The notes under the pieces are model-generated. The model worked only from the letters and a program-made list of their open reading frames with translations. It did not search any database and was not told where the DNA came from. A stretch of 15,676 nucleotides of DNA, taken from NCBI GenBank assembly GCA_013054445.1, contig JAAMPI010001347.1, positions 1 through 15,676 on the forward strand. Reading direction: 5' to 3'. Positions 1 through 9,355 of this stretch are shown here, piece after piece. The position numbers and the translations under genes are program-made. The number at the start of each line of letters is the position of its first letter. Within the stretch, counting starts at the first letter, position 1. Source of the DNA: Cudoniella acicularis (Eukaryota; Ascomycota; Leotiomycetes; Helotiales; Helotiaceae).

Positions 1-688
1 CCTGCTCCTGCTGTTTCCGTGACGCGTAGATTAAGGCTTGACGCGCCCAGCACTTATTACACGTCCCTCTACGATACCCTGTCGAACTCATCGCGTACTC
101 GTAGATCGATCGAGGGCAACTATAGCCCGAGCAATAAAGACGATTCATATCTAAGAAGGTCTAGCCGTCTCTGCGAGGTTCGCGCTCGCAAGCTCGCACC
201 TCACCTCTTGCTCCAGCGCCCCCCGACTTCTACGTACAGACAACCACGTGAGGGTGACCACGTTCTACCGACTTTTAGCACCAATATCATATAGATATAG
301 ATTTCAAGTGTTGAGACCCGGATTTAATTGTCAGGGTTGCTGACAAGTTGAGGGCCTCAAAACATCAATGGAGTACCTAAATATACAGTTTTTGTGAGGG
401 GCTATATGTAGTTCTATCGAGAGCTTGTTCCCACCTCGTTATCTCCAAGAATGGCCAAAAGTGGGATGTATTATTTGATTGGCCACAACGGCATGCCGTC
501 TTCTTCCCACTGTAGTAGCCACGACCGCCCAGCAAGGCTTTGCCTACATTCACAATATATTTCTCCGACGGAGATAAACTCACAAGAATAATCAAGACAT
601 ATAAAATTAACAAGAGCAGCCCGAGGCTCGCAGGCTCGAATATTCAAAAGCACTCTCGTTCCCGACCAAATTTCAGAACTTCACAACC
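1..688. other. Left-edge region without a recognised gene; upstream region of the S66 peptidase gene
   Basis: Positions 1-294 are CpG-rich and hold one plus-strand frame that is open from the window edge to a stop at 292-294. It has no ATG and could be the tail of a gene or mobile element lying to the left; I do not recognise the peptide. From about 300 to 688 the DNA is more AT-rich and has no supported gene. An ATATAAAA stretch at about 599-606, some 85 bp before the ATG at 689, could serve as a TATA-like element for the peptidase gene. That reading is inference from position only. Confidence 0.4.
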
Positions 689-1737
689 ATGACCACCTCA
701 ATAATCCCAAAGGCACTCAAGCCCGGCGACACAATCGCCTTCATCTCACCCTCCGAGCGCCTGAATGACCGCTTCCCTTCAGCCATAACACGGGCTCAAA
801 CATTTTTTGAACAACAAGGCTACCATGTCCGCAACATCTACACCTCCCCTCTCTCAACCAATTACAAAGAATCTCTCCTACAACGTGCGTCGGAATTCCA
901 CGTTGCATTCCAAGACCCAACTATAAAAGCAGTGCTCTGCACCGTAGGAGGCGTTAGCGCCTCCTCCCTCCTCCCCTACATAAATTTCGACATCGTCAAG
1001 CAGAACCCGAAGATCTTCTGCGGCTACAGCGACATCACCGTCTTGCACCATGCCATCTCCACCCAGACGGGTCTACGGACGTTCTACGGCCCTACTGCTC
1101 TAACTGAATTCGGGGACTGGCCTAAACCGGATGAGTTCTCCTCTGAGCACTTCTTGAAAGTGGTGACTGGGCATGGGACGGGTGCTGTGCCAAGGGGTGT
1201 GAAATGGACTACCGAACTCAGCACTTTCTTCAAGGGGAATGCCTATGATGAGACGGAGAGGGCCATGAAGGCTAATGCGGGATGGAAGTGGATTCGAAAA
1301 GGAAAGGCGGAGGGCCCAATAACAGGCGGTTGCATATCAGTGCTCCTTCGTCTTCCAGGGACAAAATTCTGGCCTGATTTCACAGGAAAGATTCTCTTAT
1401 TGGAGTCAGCAATGGGGGAGGCAATCGCGAGCCCGTTGCGCTTGGTCGGATTAAGAGCTGGATGGCTGATTTAGTGAACATGGGCGTTTTTGAAGGGGCC
1501 AAGGGGCTGGTTTTTGGAAGGCCGGTGGGCTGGGGAGAGGAGGGCATGGAGACTTTTAGAGTGATGATTGGGGAAGTCGTTGATGCGTGTGGGAAGGGAG
1601 AGGGATTTCCGGTGTTAATGGATGTGGATGTTGGACATACGAGTCCAATGCTGACCATTCCGTTGGGGGCGAATGTGAAGTTAGATTCAGAAAAAGATGA
1701 GTTTGTGATTCTTGAAGAGGAGCTGGTTACCAACTAG
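689..1737 (+). CDS. S66 family LD-carboxypeptidase / MccF-like serine peptidase, reading frame broken at a G-run
   Basis: Serine peptidase of family S66, which includes LD-carboxypeptidases and microcin-C self-immunity protein MccF. Fungal members are mostly uncharacterised. No intron is needed. The frame from the ATG at 689 gives the N-terminal half (LKPGDTIAFISPS, then a nucleophile elbow CGYSDIT with Ser114 at 1028-1030, and a GGC...LLLE segment with Glu239 at 1403-1405). It then runs into a stop at 1472-1474. The rest of the family match (GVFEGAKGLVFGRP, DVGHTSP with the catalytic His at 1636-1638, IPLG, stop 1735-1737) lies in the frame one base back. The two halves join cleanly if one base is missing near the GGGGG at 1414-1418, giving about 349 residues, a normal length. 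Ser, Glu and His of the triad are all present, but His only after the break. No splice pair keeps the intervening conserved residues. This could be a sequencing error or a recent pseudogene. It is convergent with sfc4. Confidence 0.88.
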
Positions 1738-2294
1738 TATGCAGGGGATATGTCTGGTTTGAAGATGAAAAGGTATTTTTCCTCTTCTCTTATGGAATCC
1801 GGTGTAGCTCCGTGGGCGCTTACTTTAAAAGTACTAGTTGCTTCAACTATTTTCAAGTCCTTGATGACTTCAGTATAATTCGCGAGACGGACCTCTTGAG
1901 GACTAAAGACATTTACTTGCTTTAGAAACGATTATTGTTCTTGGTAACATAGCAAACTCTTGTTGAGTCGAACCTGATGAACCAAATGTGTCCGAATACC
2001 AAATTATAGAAAGCGGTATTAATTTTATCAATTTCAATATTCTCTATTGCTTCACTCGAACTTTTCAGCCCCTTTATCTCATTTTAGCTCCTGCACATGC
2101 GCTTGCTGCTAGCCGAACTGGCATTATACGATGGGCAAAGCTTTCATTGCATGCAATATATGCGGGTATCTCAAACATCCGTACTCCTTTCTGTTTTACT
2201 CATACACACATTTCCTTCCTACCCCGAGCTTGAGAAAGTCACCCGTGTTTTTATTGTATTTGACCGCCCGTAGAATCGAGTGAACAAAGTCTCT
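1738..2294. other. Intergenic spacer between convergent genes
   Basis: This is the space between the 3' ends of the S66 peptidase gene and sfc4. It should hold both 3' UTRs and poly(A) sites. A plus-strand open frame at 1988-2233 begins with GTG, has no recognisable similarity and is not called. I see no repeat, tRNA or mobile element. Confidence 0.6.
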
Positions 2295-5200
2295 TCAGAT
2301 GACAAGCCACTCTTTTGTGATATGTTGTGCTAACTCCATATTCCCTGATTGTGCATAAATAGTTTGCAGATTATATGCGGCTTCAAGAACCAGATCCTCT
2401 TTTACCCCCCGCTTTGACCCGTTCAGAACTTTCCAATATAAAGGATTTGCGAGGTGAACGAGGCCAAGCATGTGGTACGCCCGAGCCAAGTTGTAATCCG
2501 CTTCGATTCGTTCCTCAATGTGATCAGACTTTTTGCGTATGTCATGATACCATAGCATAAATGTAAGGCCTTGAATGGTACTGTATTGCCTATTTTCGGT
2601 CTGGCGTTTGAGACCATAGTGGATGTAGGTCAGTCCTATGCTCAAGTTGATAATTGGATGATTGGGATCCAGAGCATAAGCTCTCAAGAAATAGTCTTAT
2701 GGTTTCTAATTTAGCAAAATAACTTATGATAATATGAGGAACGGCAAAACCTACTGAGGGCATATGAATAACTGGCGCCCGTGTAGAGGATGTATCCGTG
2801 CAACATCAGAAGCGAAATATCTAGGTCAACATTGACAATTTGCTTGCCGTTTTCGTCCCTCACGGAATATGAGCCTTTCTCTTGGAAGTGTTTCTCTTCG
2901 CGAGTGGCTTCGTCTACCAGAGCATAGTCCATGGCTCTGATCTGTCTTAACATGAACTTTTGAGTAGGCCCTGAACTGTACCAGGAAACAGGGGATTTAA
3001 CTACACGCGTTAATGCCGAGAATATTCTGTACGAATCTGTGGTAAACTGGTATTCTTTCATGTAGAATCGAGCCATGGCGACAACAGTCTCCTCGTCGTT
3101 CGATATTAGTGCGCAAACTGGTGCCCAATCAGTTCATGAATAACAACGAAGAAAATGGAACTTACTACACCAACACATATGTATCATAAACATATGCTCT
3201 TTTGAGTGGTTGAAGACGATGGCATCCTTTGCCGCCTCGCAGATGTCATACGCCTGCTGGCTTCTATCATTCTTGGCTAGGCAAATTGCATACTCAAGGA
3301 AGATATCGAGCCATGTTTGAAAGGGTATACCCCGGTAGCCCGTCGGTATCCCAGGTGAACATTCGAGAACTGTTTGTTGTTGTTTATTCGATCCGAGACC
3401 TACAATATTAGTCCATTTTGTTATCGTTTAGCAGAAACAGGTATCGACTGACTTTGTGATAAGCGCTCAGACATTTCCGTTAGATCTGAATCTAATGCTT
3501 GTGCTTCCGAACGCTCTACTTCCGAGTATCCTTTAAAACAACCGACTTTGTCCCATGGATAAAGAGTTCTAACTGATCTAAAATCGTCGGTGAGATCTCG
3601 AGCGGCATTCATCCACACTCGTGTTGATTCCGCGTCACCTTTCCTCATGCCATCACGAGCTTTTCCTAGAGTATAGTATTGTGTCTGAAGATGGATTGTC
3701 TTGCTGTGTGGGTCGACGGCATCTCCATTCATTAGCCTGGCTGGTTTGCGAAGCATCGGCAGGCGAGGCATTATGGCGATTGCCCGTTCTCGAGTAGGTA
3801 CTGGATCTGTTTTGTGTAATGAAATGTTTCCCGCTTCAGCCTGGCGTTTGGCTCTTTTTTCCGGAATAGGGGGGTTTTGTTGCTTCTTCAGTGCCATTGT
3901 CTCGACGACTAGATTGAAAGCTTTCTGGGACTCCCCTTGGTTTTCGTACAATTTGGCAAGATGTGTTCTTGCATCGGTATCGAAACTGTTAAGCTCTATA
4001 GCCTCTAAAAAGCATTTCTCTGCTTCTTGCTCGAGATGCTGGGCAAGAAAGCATTTTGCCATTTGTATCTGTAGCAAATCACTGTTCTCTTCCGGAATCT
4101 CCTTTAGAGACTGGTAGAAAGTTAACGCTTGCTGAAACAGACCGGCCTCATGGAGGTGCTCGGCGACCTGTCTGCAAAGATATGTATTGCCGCATACACT
4201 CTTTTTGCCAGATTTGCTGAAAGGATCATGCCATTCAAAGTGATGCTATTTCGACGTTAGAAGGGTGGAAATAGCAAGTTAGGGGAATTTACCATTGCTT
4301 CTTCATGATGGCCGAGGTGTAGGCGAGACAGACCAAGCTTGATTCGGAATTCGAGAGGAAGGCCAGCCCCATAAGAAGTCACAGGAAACTTACCAGCTGC
4401 GAACCCAGGAGCTGTTCTCCTCCTCGAATCATCTATGTCCCATTCACAATCGTTGACAGTGATTTCGTCCCAGAATTTCTCTTGTTCACGACCTAATAGC
4501 CACCGCGCGAGCTTTTTGAGCTCTATTAAGGCCTGTTCATGCTGACCTGCATAGGTAAGGAGCTCTATAAAAGCGTCCGCATCTGACCACCCAAACGCCA
4601 TACCAACGCCGCTTGCAGTTGATTTGAAATAAGCGATACTCTCTCTGTAACTCTCCTGAGCAAGGCTGACGATATCCCCATCAATACATACCTCGGCTAA
4701 TTTTCGAAGAGCCTGAATATTATGCGGATTAAGTTTTAAAATTGTCTTGTATTCCGCAGCAGCTCTTTCAAACTTCCCTTGCTCGTGATATACCTCGGCC
4801 TTTCCAAAATGAGCCTCTAGATTGCTGTGCTGCATTCGAATTGCTGCTGCGTAACAGAACTGAGCAGACAAGAGATATTGATCTCGGTGCTCTCCAGTCT
4901 CCTCGAGTGCAAGTCTTGCACAGGCAAACCAGCCAGATAAATGTTTAGGTCGCATATGGGCGGCGAACATCAAGGCGTATACGGCCATATCCATATTACC
5001 CTCCTCTTTGAAGATTGAAGCTAACAAAGTCCATGCCTCATGGGTCTCAGCGTTGATTCGAACGACGTCGCTAACGATAGCCTTTGCTTCCTTGTATTTT
5101 TCTTCGATGAACAGCTGAGAGGCTTGTCCCAACCTGAGTTTGATATCTGGGGTGGGCTCAGCTGCTCTTCGAGGACCACTCCAACCGCCTCGACCCCGAG

Positions 5201-6214
5201 TCTTGCGACCTCCTCGAGGTCTACCACGGCGACGAGGAGGCGAGACGTCTTGCATAGTTTGAATGTTCTCTATCTGTCCATTGGTAGTTTTCAAGCTTAG
5301 AACATTTTCTTTCAACTTTTCCATCTCATCTATGTAATCGAGGTACTCGGAGTCTGCGTCGGATATATAGCCTCTGGTAAAACAATTAGCTACAAACTTA
5401 TACATATCTATTGTAGAAGCAAAGCTTACTCGCTGTCCTCGCGCGGGCCCAGAAAATCACCAAACTCGGAGGGCTCCCTACTTTCCCTCCTCCCTTGACT
5501 AGTTGCAGCTTCAAATTCAGCTCTAGACATCTCAAGATTTGGGTCCAACTCGAAAGATTGAGAAGGGGGCGATGCGTCATTCGCTGATGAGGTTTGACTG
5601 TGTGATTGCTGTGAATCCTTCTGGGTGCAACCAGCTCCATCCTCAAGTATGGACGCATCTTTCAATGGTGTATGAAGCGTAAGGAGGCTAGCATGACGAC
5701 CATCTTCATCGGTGAGTACAGGACCTTCACTCAACGGAGTATGATGCTCGGGGAGGCTGGCATGACGAGCAAATCCATCCTCAACTAAGGGCTCATCATC
5801 TATTAGAATATGATGCTCAGTGAGGCTGACACGGCGACTAGAAGAGGCCGCTGGAGAGGAGGCTGCTGGAGAAGAGGGCACTGGAGTTGAATACTTCCTA
5901 TGCCAATCTACTGAAGAAGGCGTTGCAAGGACAGAATTCGACGTGTGCGGATTGTGGCATTCCTGATTCGGGGAACTCATTTTTTGATTCCGGGTGTATG
6001 AGTTGGCAATGCGTACATATGCGGGGTGATTGTATAGACTCGGCCAGCCAGGACTCTGTTGTCTGTCGAGTGCAGGGTCGATATTTTGTCTTTGTGGGGA
6101 TGATGCGGGTTGAGGGCCATTTCCCTGAGGAGAGTTCTCTGGTCGGGGCGGGTATTGAGTCTCGGGGCGAGCGCTTTTCGGGGGTTCGGAAAGATTTGAC
6201 TGGAAAGGGAACAT
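2295..6214 (-). CDS. sfc4: TFIIIC subunit, TPR protein (yeast Tfc4/tau131, fission yeast Sfc4, human GTF3C3 family)
   Basis: TPR subunit of TFIIIC, the factor that binds the A and B boxes of tRNA genes and recruits TFIIIB for RNA polymerase III in the nucleus. Exons on the minus strand: 6214-5430, 5373-4293, 4245-3453, 3399-3166, 3117-2755, 2695-2295. The introns are 56, 47, 53, 48 and 59 bp, and all phases agree, giving 1218 residues. Residues 1-262 are Ser/Pro-rich and disordered with a threefold 23-residue repeat. A basic RRRGRPRGGRK stretch (about 308-318) resembles an AT-hook. The family block EPTPDIKLRLGQASQLF then starts a long TPR array (THEAWTLLASIFKEEGN and later helices). The C-terminus carries INLSIGLTYIHYGLKRQ, AAYNLQTIYAQSGN and the final WLVI expected of Tfc4. 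The start is the first in-frame ATG after an upstream TAA and has A at -3. An out-of-frame ATG lies at 6239. The last intron uses an AAG acceptor, chosen because it restores YALNYFLRAYALDP. Confidence 0.95.
5630..5836 (-). repeat. Three tandem 69-bp coding repeats in the sfc4 N-terminal region
   Basis: Three consecutive 69-nt units (5836-5768, 5767-5699, 5698-5630) encode 23-residue copies that begin RRVSL, RHASL and RHASL. They share R-x-x-S-L, a His at position 9 of the unit and an acidic end with DG. The copies have diverged, and the nucleotide identity is clearest at the unit starts (CGTCATGCYAGCCTC in units 2 and 3). They lie in the disordered part of the TFIIIC subunit, before the basic patch and TPRs. 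Confidence 0.8.
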
Positions 6215-7393
6215 CGTGGTGGGCGAGGCTGGGAGGCATTTGATGATTTCAAGGAGCTTGGAGGTTTGCGATACCTTTTAGATGCAAGGCCAAATTCACA
6301 GCCTTGTCGGTTGATATTCGGTTAAACTATTTTGCTGCAATTTGCCCCGCAGTTGGTGAGGTAAAGGTTTTCTTAATCCCGGCTGTGAACTACCTAGGGC
6401 TAGGTACTGGTAGGTAGTCAAATATATCATAGGAGTAAGTAAAATCACCCAGCTTGAAGTAGAAAGTTGCGAAAGCGTGTTTGGTAAAGTGAAAACATGC
6501 AATTTATGATATTTGACAGTCACTATCCTATTGTGTTTAATCTAACTAGCACTTTACAATCCGGCTGTCAGAAGAAACCGGACCAAGTATTAACGAATAA
6601 GACATACCGTATTAATTGGAAAATAAGATAATACGATATAGCTGTAAGGTATGTTCAGAACCTGTTTGCGCACATATCTTATAGAAATAATCATATATTT
6701 TTTGTGAATTTTAGTGTTTATAGTCTCACTGTCCTTTAGAATTACTAAATAGCTTTACATAGCTTATTTAACCACTAATAACTAGTAGAACAAAAGTTAG
6801 AGTTTTCCGTTCACTTTTTCATAGGTTATTATCGTATATTAGCCTGATTTTAAAGCAACTTTCACCTACGTAAATTAATAAGATAATATCCTATACGATT
6901 TAAAACTTGAGTGCGTAACTACGTTATTACTCGCGATTACCTTATTCACGGGATTTATCTCATTTTCCAATCAATACGGTACCGAGTACTGTACTTCGAG
7001 ATGCCTCTCCGGGAGTCAATCTATATTTGAGTTGCACATGGGCAACGCAAAACTTCAACACCAGGCAGTTACAACTACAGATCACTAATATGCTGAAAAT
7101 ATCACAGAAGATTTGCGGAACAAGATGTGTTTGACGTTTCCTCTGTAGTCAGACAATTCATATTCTCATTTCCAAGTCTTGACATCAAAGGTATGCTGAG
7201 CAAATCGCGCCATGCACTTCATCCAGTCCTTCCTTACAGCACCTTGCAGGATGATGCACATAGCCAACCAGCATTCTCATCCTGACAAGCCTTGACAATC
7301 ATATGCACCCTGCGCAGCAATTTATAATCCTTACATTGTGAACGGCTTTCGAGTTTTTCGTTGAAAACTGAAGATCACGGTATTTTCTAAAAA
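6215..7393. other. AT-rich intergenic region between sfc4 and vts1
   Basis: About 1.2 kb separates the sfc4 start from the vts1 stop; both genes run on the minus strand. It should contain the sfc4 promoter (from 6215 upward) and the vts1 3' UTR (below 7394). No protein gene is supported. A short inverted repeat ACTACCT/AGGTAGT (6389-6395 and 6412-6418) surrounds TAGG-type repeats. The middle (6605-6981) is the MITE-like element listed separately and is distinctly richer in A and T than the genes. Confidence 0.6.
6605..6981. mobile_element. MITE-like element with 26-bp terminal inverted repeats and TA ends
   Basis: The left end 6605-6630 and the reverse complement of the right end 6956-6981 match at 24 of 26 positions. 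The shared start is TACCGTATTRATTGGAAAAT. Taking the outer TA at each side as the duplicated target gives a 373-bp element (6607-6979), as expected for a non-autonomous Tc1/mariner or pogo/Fot1 type. Both mismatches are CpA-to-TpA on the lower strand of the left arm, the change made by fungal repeat-induced point mutation. The interior has no open frame of note, is AT-rich, and contains a 12-bp direct repeat AATAAGATAATA (6622-6633 and 6877-6888). No transposase remains. Family assignment is inference from TIR and TA ends. Confidence 0.62.
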
Positions 7394-9355
7394 TTATGAG
7401 AGTTTACCCTCCGCCTTAGCTTCTAGAACCCTGTTAGCAGTTCGTCTACTATGCAGATCAAGTTGACTTACCCTTTACTTGTTCAAAAACTTTGAGCATT
7501 TTTCTTCGCGCACCTAGTGCATTTACACCCCTCTCTTCCAAAGCTTTATCATCAAGCTCCACAAGCTCTGTCCAATTCATATCTTTAAGATTGTCTGTAT
7601 ATTTATGGAGCCTCAGACTTCTCAGCCAGCTGGGGATGTCTTGAAGGAGGCTGGGATCCGTTGGATCCTCCGGGGGCTTCGAGCTACCCCTCCGACCGCG
7701 TGGCGAGCGACCTCTCACCATATCGCTGTGATCCGAAAGATAGCCCTCGTGTCCGTTAAGTCCAAATTGAGCCAAATTGAGAGTACCCATTCCATTGTTA
7801 TTCATCAAAGGAGATGATCCATCGTAAGCTGCAAGAAAGCCGTTGTTCTGAGGAGAAGCAAAGCCCAGCTGGCCAAAACCGCTCCCTTGCATTGGAAGGC
7901 CAGGAGAGCTTGGTCGAGAGCGCCGGCCAGCAAGCGCAGAATTTTGTTGTTGTGCTTGAAGAGCCATAACTTGGTCCCTACTCAAGACCTGTCCATGTTC
8001 GTTGATCATTACCACGTTCGCACCAGGCATATTATTGGAAAGACCAGGAGAAAGCGGCCCATTTGAAATCTGACCGTCGTTGGATCGAGCCCGACGATAT
8101 TTACGAACATCGTCTAGGGCAAAGCGGTTGTTGACTGTGGAAAGCGCAGCTAATTTCATAGCTGTGGCATTCGCGACCATGTCAGCTTGTGTTGTGTTGT
8201 TTGCGCTGTTGAAATTTGGGACCATCGGAGTATTGACCATAGAAGCCCAGTTTCCATTTCCTGCATTATACGGAGACAATGGAGGTAGGCCTGAGCCCTG
8301 GTTATCAGGAGCAGTAACTGTTGTACTTTGCAGATTTGATGTTCCCGAAATCTGTGTACTAGGAGACCGAAGGCCAGCTGAAGGAGGCGGCTGAATGAAT
8401 TGGCCCATTGGAGCCTGTCCCGAAGAAGATTTTGGTCGAGCATTCTGATCATTACTTCGAGGTCCCCATGGTGAAGGTGGTGGTTGTCCGTTATCTCCTG
8501 AATCACCAGGACCAGATATGATAGGTGCTGCAAGTGAATTTCGATTATCATACACGGCACTGTTGCGATTAGATGAGGGGGGGTTTCCGGTCTGCTGGGT
8601 GAATTTCGCCTTTTCTGTCGCAATTGCGGCAGCGGCATCTGGGAACATGGCATTGATTGTTGATGGATCGAGTCCAGAATGTCTCTTCGTACCAGGCGTG
8701 GTAGGTGGTCGCGTGAGGGAGTTTCTTGAACCATCAACGCTCAATTTATTCATGGCATCGCTAAGACGGTTCGACATGGGATCTATCAAGAGACACCAAT
8801 CAGTCCCCTTCAATATTGAATATAACATGAGTGGGTATTCATACCTTTGTCAAAATTGGCGGGGGACAAAACACCAGACATTGGGTGGCTCTTTCCCATC
8901 TGTTGTAAGACCTGGATGAAAAATCGTATTTGCACCTGTGTTGTCTGTTGGAGCAGAGCGTACAATGCAGCTGTTCTCTCGGCTTCGCTGAGCACCCTGA
9001 ACCACTGTTCGATAGCGCTCAACTCGTCCTTGAAATCTTGGTCCAGAGTCGCAGCTGCCATCTCCTCCAATGTGGTCTCATACTGATCAATATCAGCTAT
9101 CCACTGTTGAGCAATCTTGTCCGAAGCATCATTTTCTGAACCGCCTTGTCCTTGAACCTGCTGTGTGCCGTAAAAATCGGAGGATGGTCGAATACGGTTG
9201 GCAGAAGGGGAGCTTGAGAACGCAGCCATGTCTGCTGAAGCACGCAGGTGATGCCCAGCGCCAACAGCTCGAGACGATGGGGGACGGAGGGAGGAGGTGC
9301 TGTTGGACTCGACAGGTGTGCTGTTTCGATTGCCGATTGCAGACATGTTGAGCAT
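7394..9355 (-). CDS. vts1: Vts1-like SAM-domain RNA-binding protein (Smaug family)
   Basis: Post-transcriptional regulator. The family's SAM domain binds Smaug-recognition hairpins in mRNAs and leads to deadenylation and decay in the cytoplasm. Exons on the minus strand: 9355-8845, 8782-7472 and 7422-7394. The introns are 62 bp (GTATGA...GATAG) and 49 bp (GTAAGT...CTAG, with a CTAAC branch site), and the product is 616 residues. Residues about 80-163 form the conserved N-terminal helical domain ([39 protein letters not shown]). About 171-545 is Ser/Asn/Pro/Gln-rich and disordered. Residues 548-607 are the SAM domain ([17 protein letters not shown], then [13 protein letters not shown], the basic loop that contacts RNA in yeast Vts1). 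Without the last intron the protein would end GKST; splicing gives the family-like ending EAKAEGKLS. The start is the first ATG; a second in-frame ATG lies three codons on. The frame stays open upstream to 9457 without an ATG. Confidence 0.95.

Noticed and set aside
290..320. Possible LTR boundary: TGTTGAGACCC at 309 with a TTGGTGCTAAAAG stretch on the minus strand that could mimic a tRNA primer-binding site
   Set aside because: There is no paired LTR, target duplication or polypurine tract in the window, and the spacing between the supposed LTR end and primer site is too large for a normal element.
1405..1457. A 53-bp intron (GTCAGC...AGAG) that would also join the two frames of the S66 peptidase
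   Set aside because: Both ends and the branch region are poor, it would change the catalytic Glu codon to Asp, and it would delete residues (REPVALGRIKSW) that fit the family spacing. A one-base loss in the G-run explains the data better.
1988..2233. 81-codon plus-strand open frame
   Set aside because: It starts with GTG, has no recognisable motif and lies in the spacer between convergent 3' ends.
4175..4200. GTATGC...TTTGCAG (26 bp) inside sfc4 exon 3 that looks like an intron
   Set aside because: Far too short for a spliceosomal intron. The frame is open through it and gives TYLCRQVAEHLHEAGLF, which fits the family.
6389..6418. Short inverted repeat ACTACCT/AGGTAGT with TAGG repeats
   Set aside because: Only 7-bp arms in the sfc4 upstream region; too short to call a transposon end or terminator.
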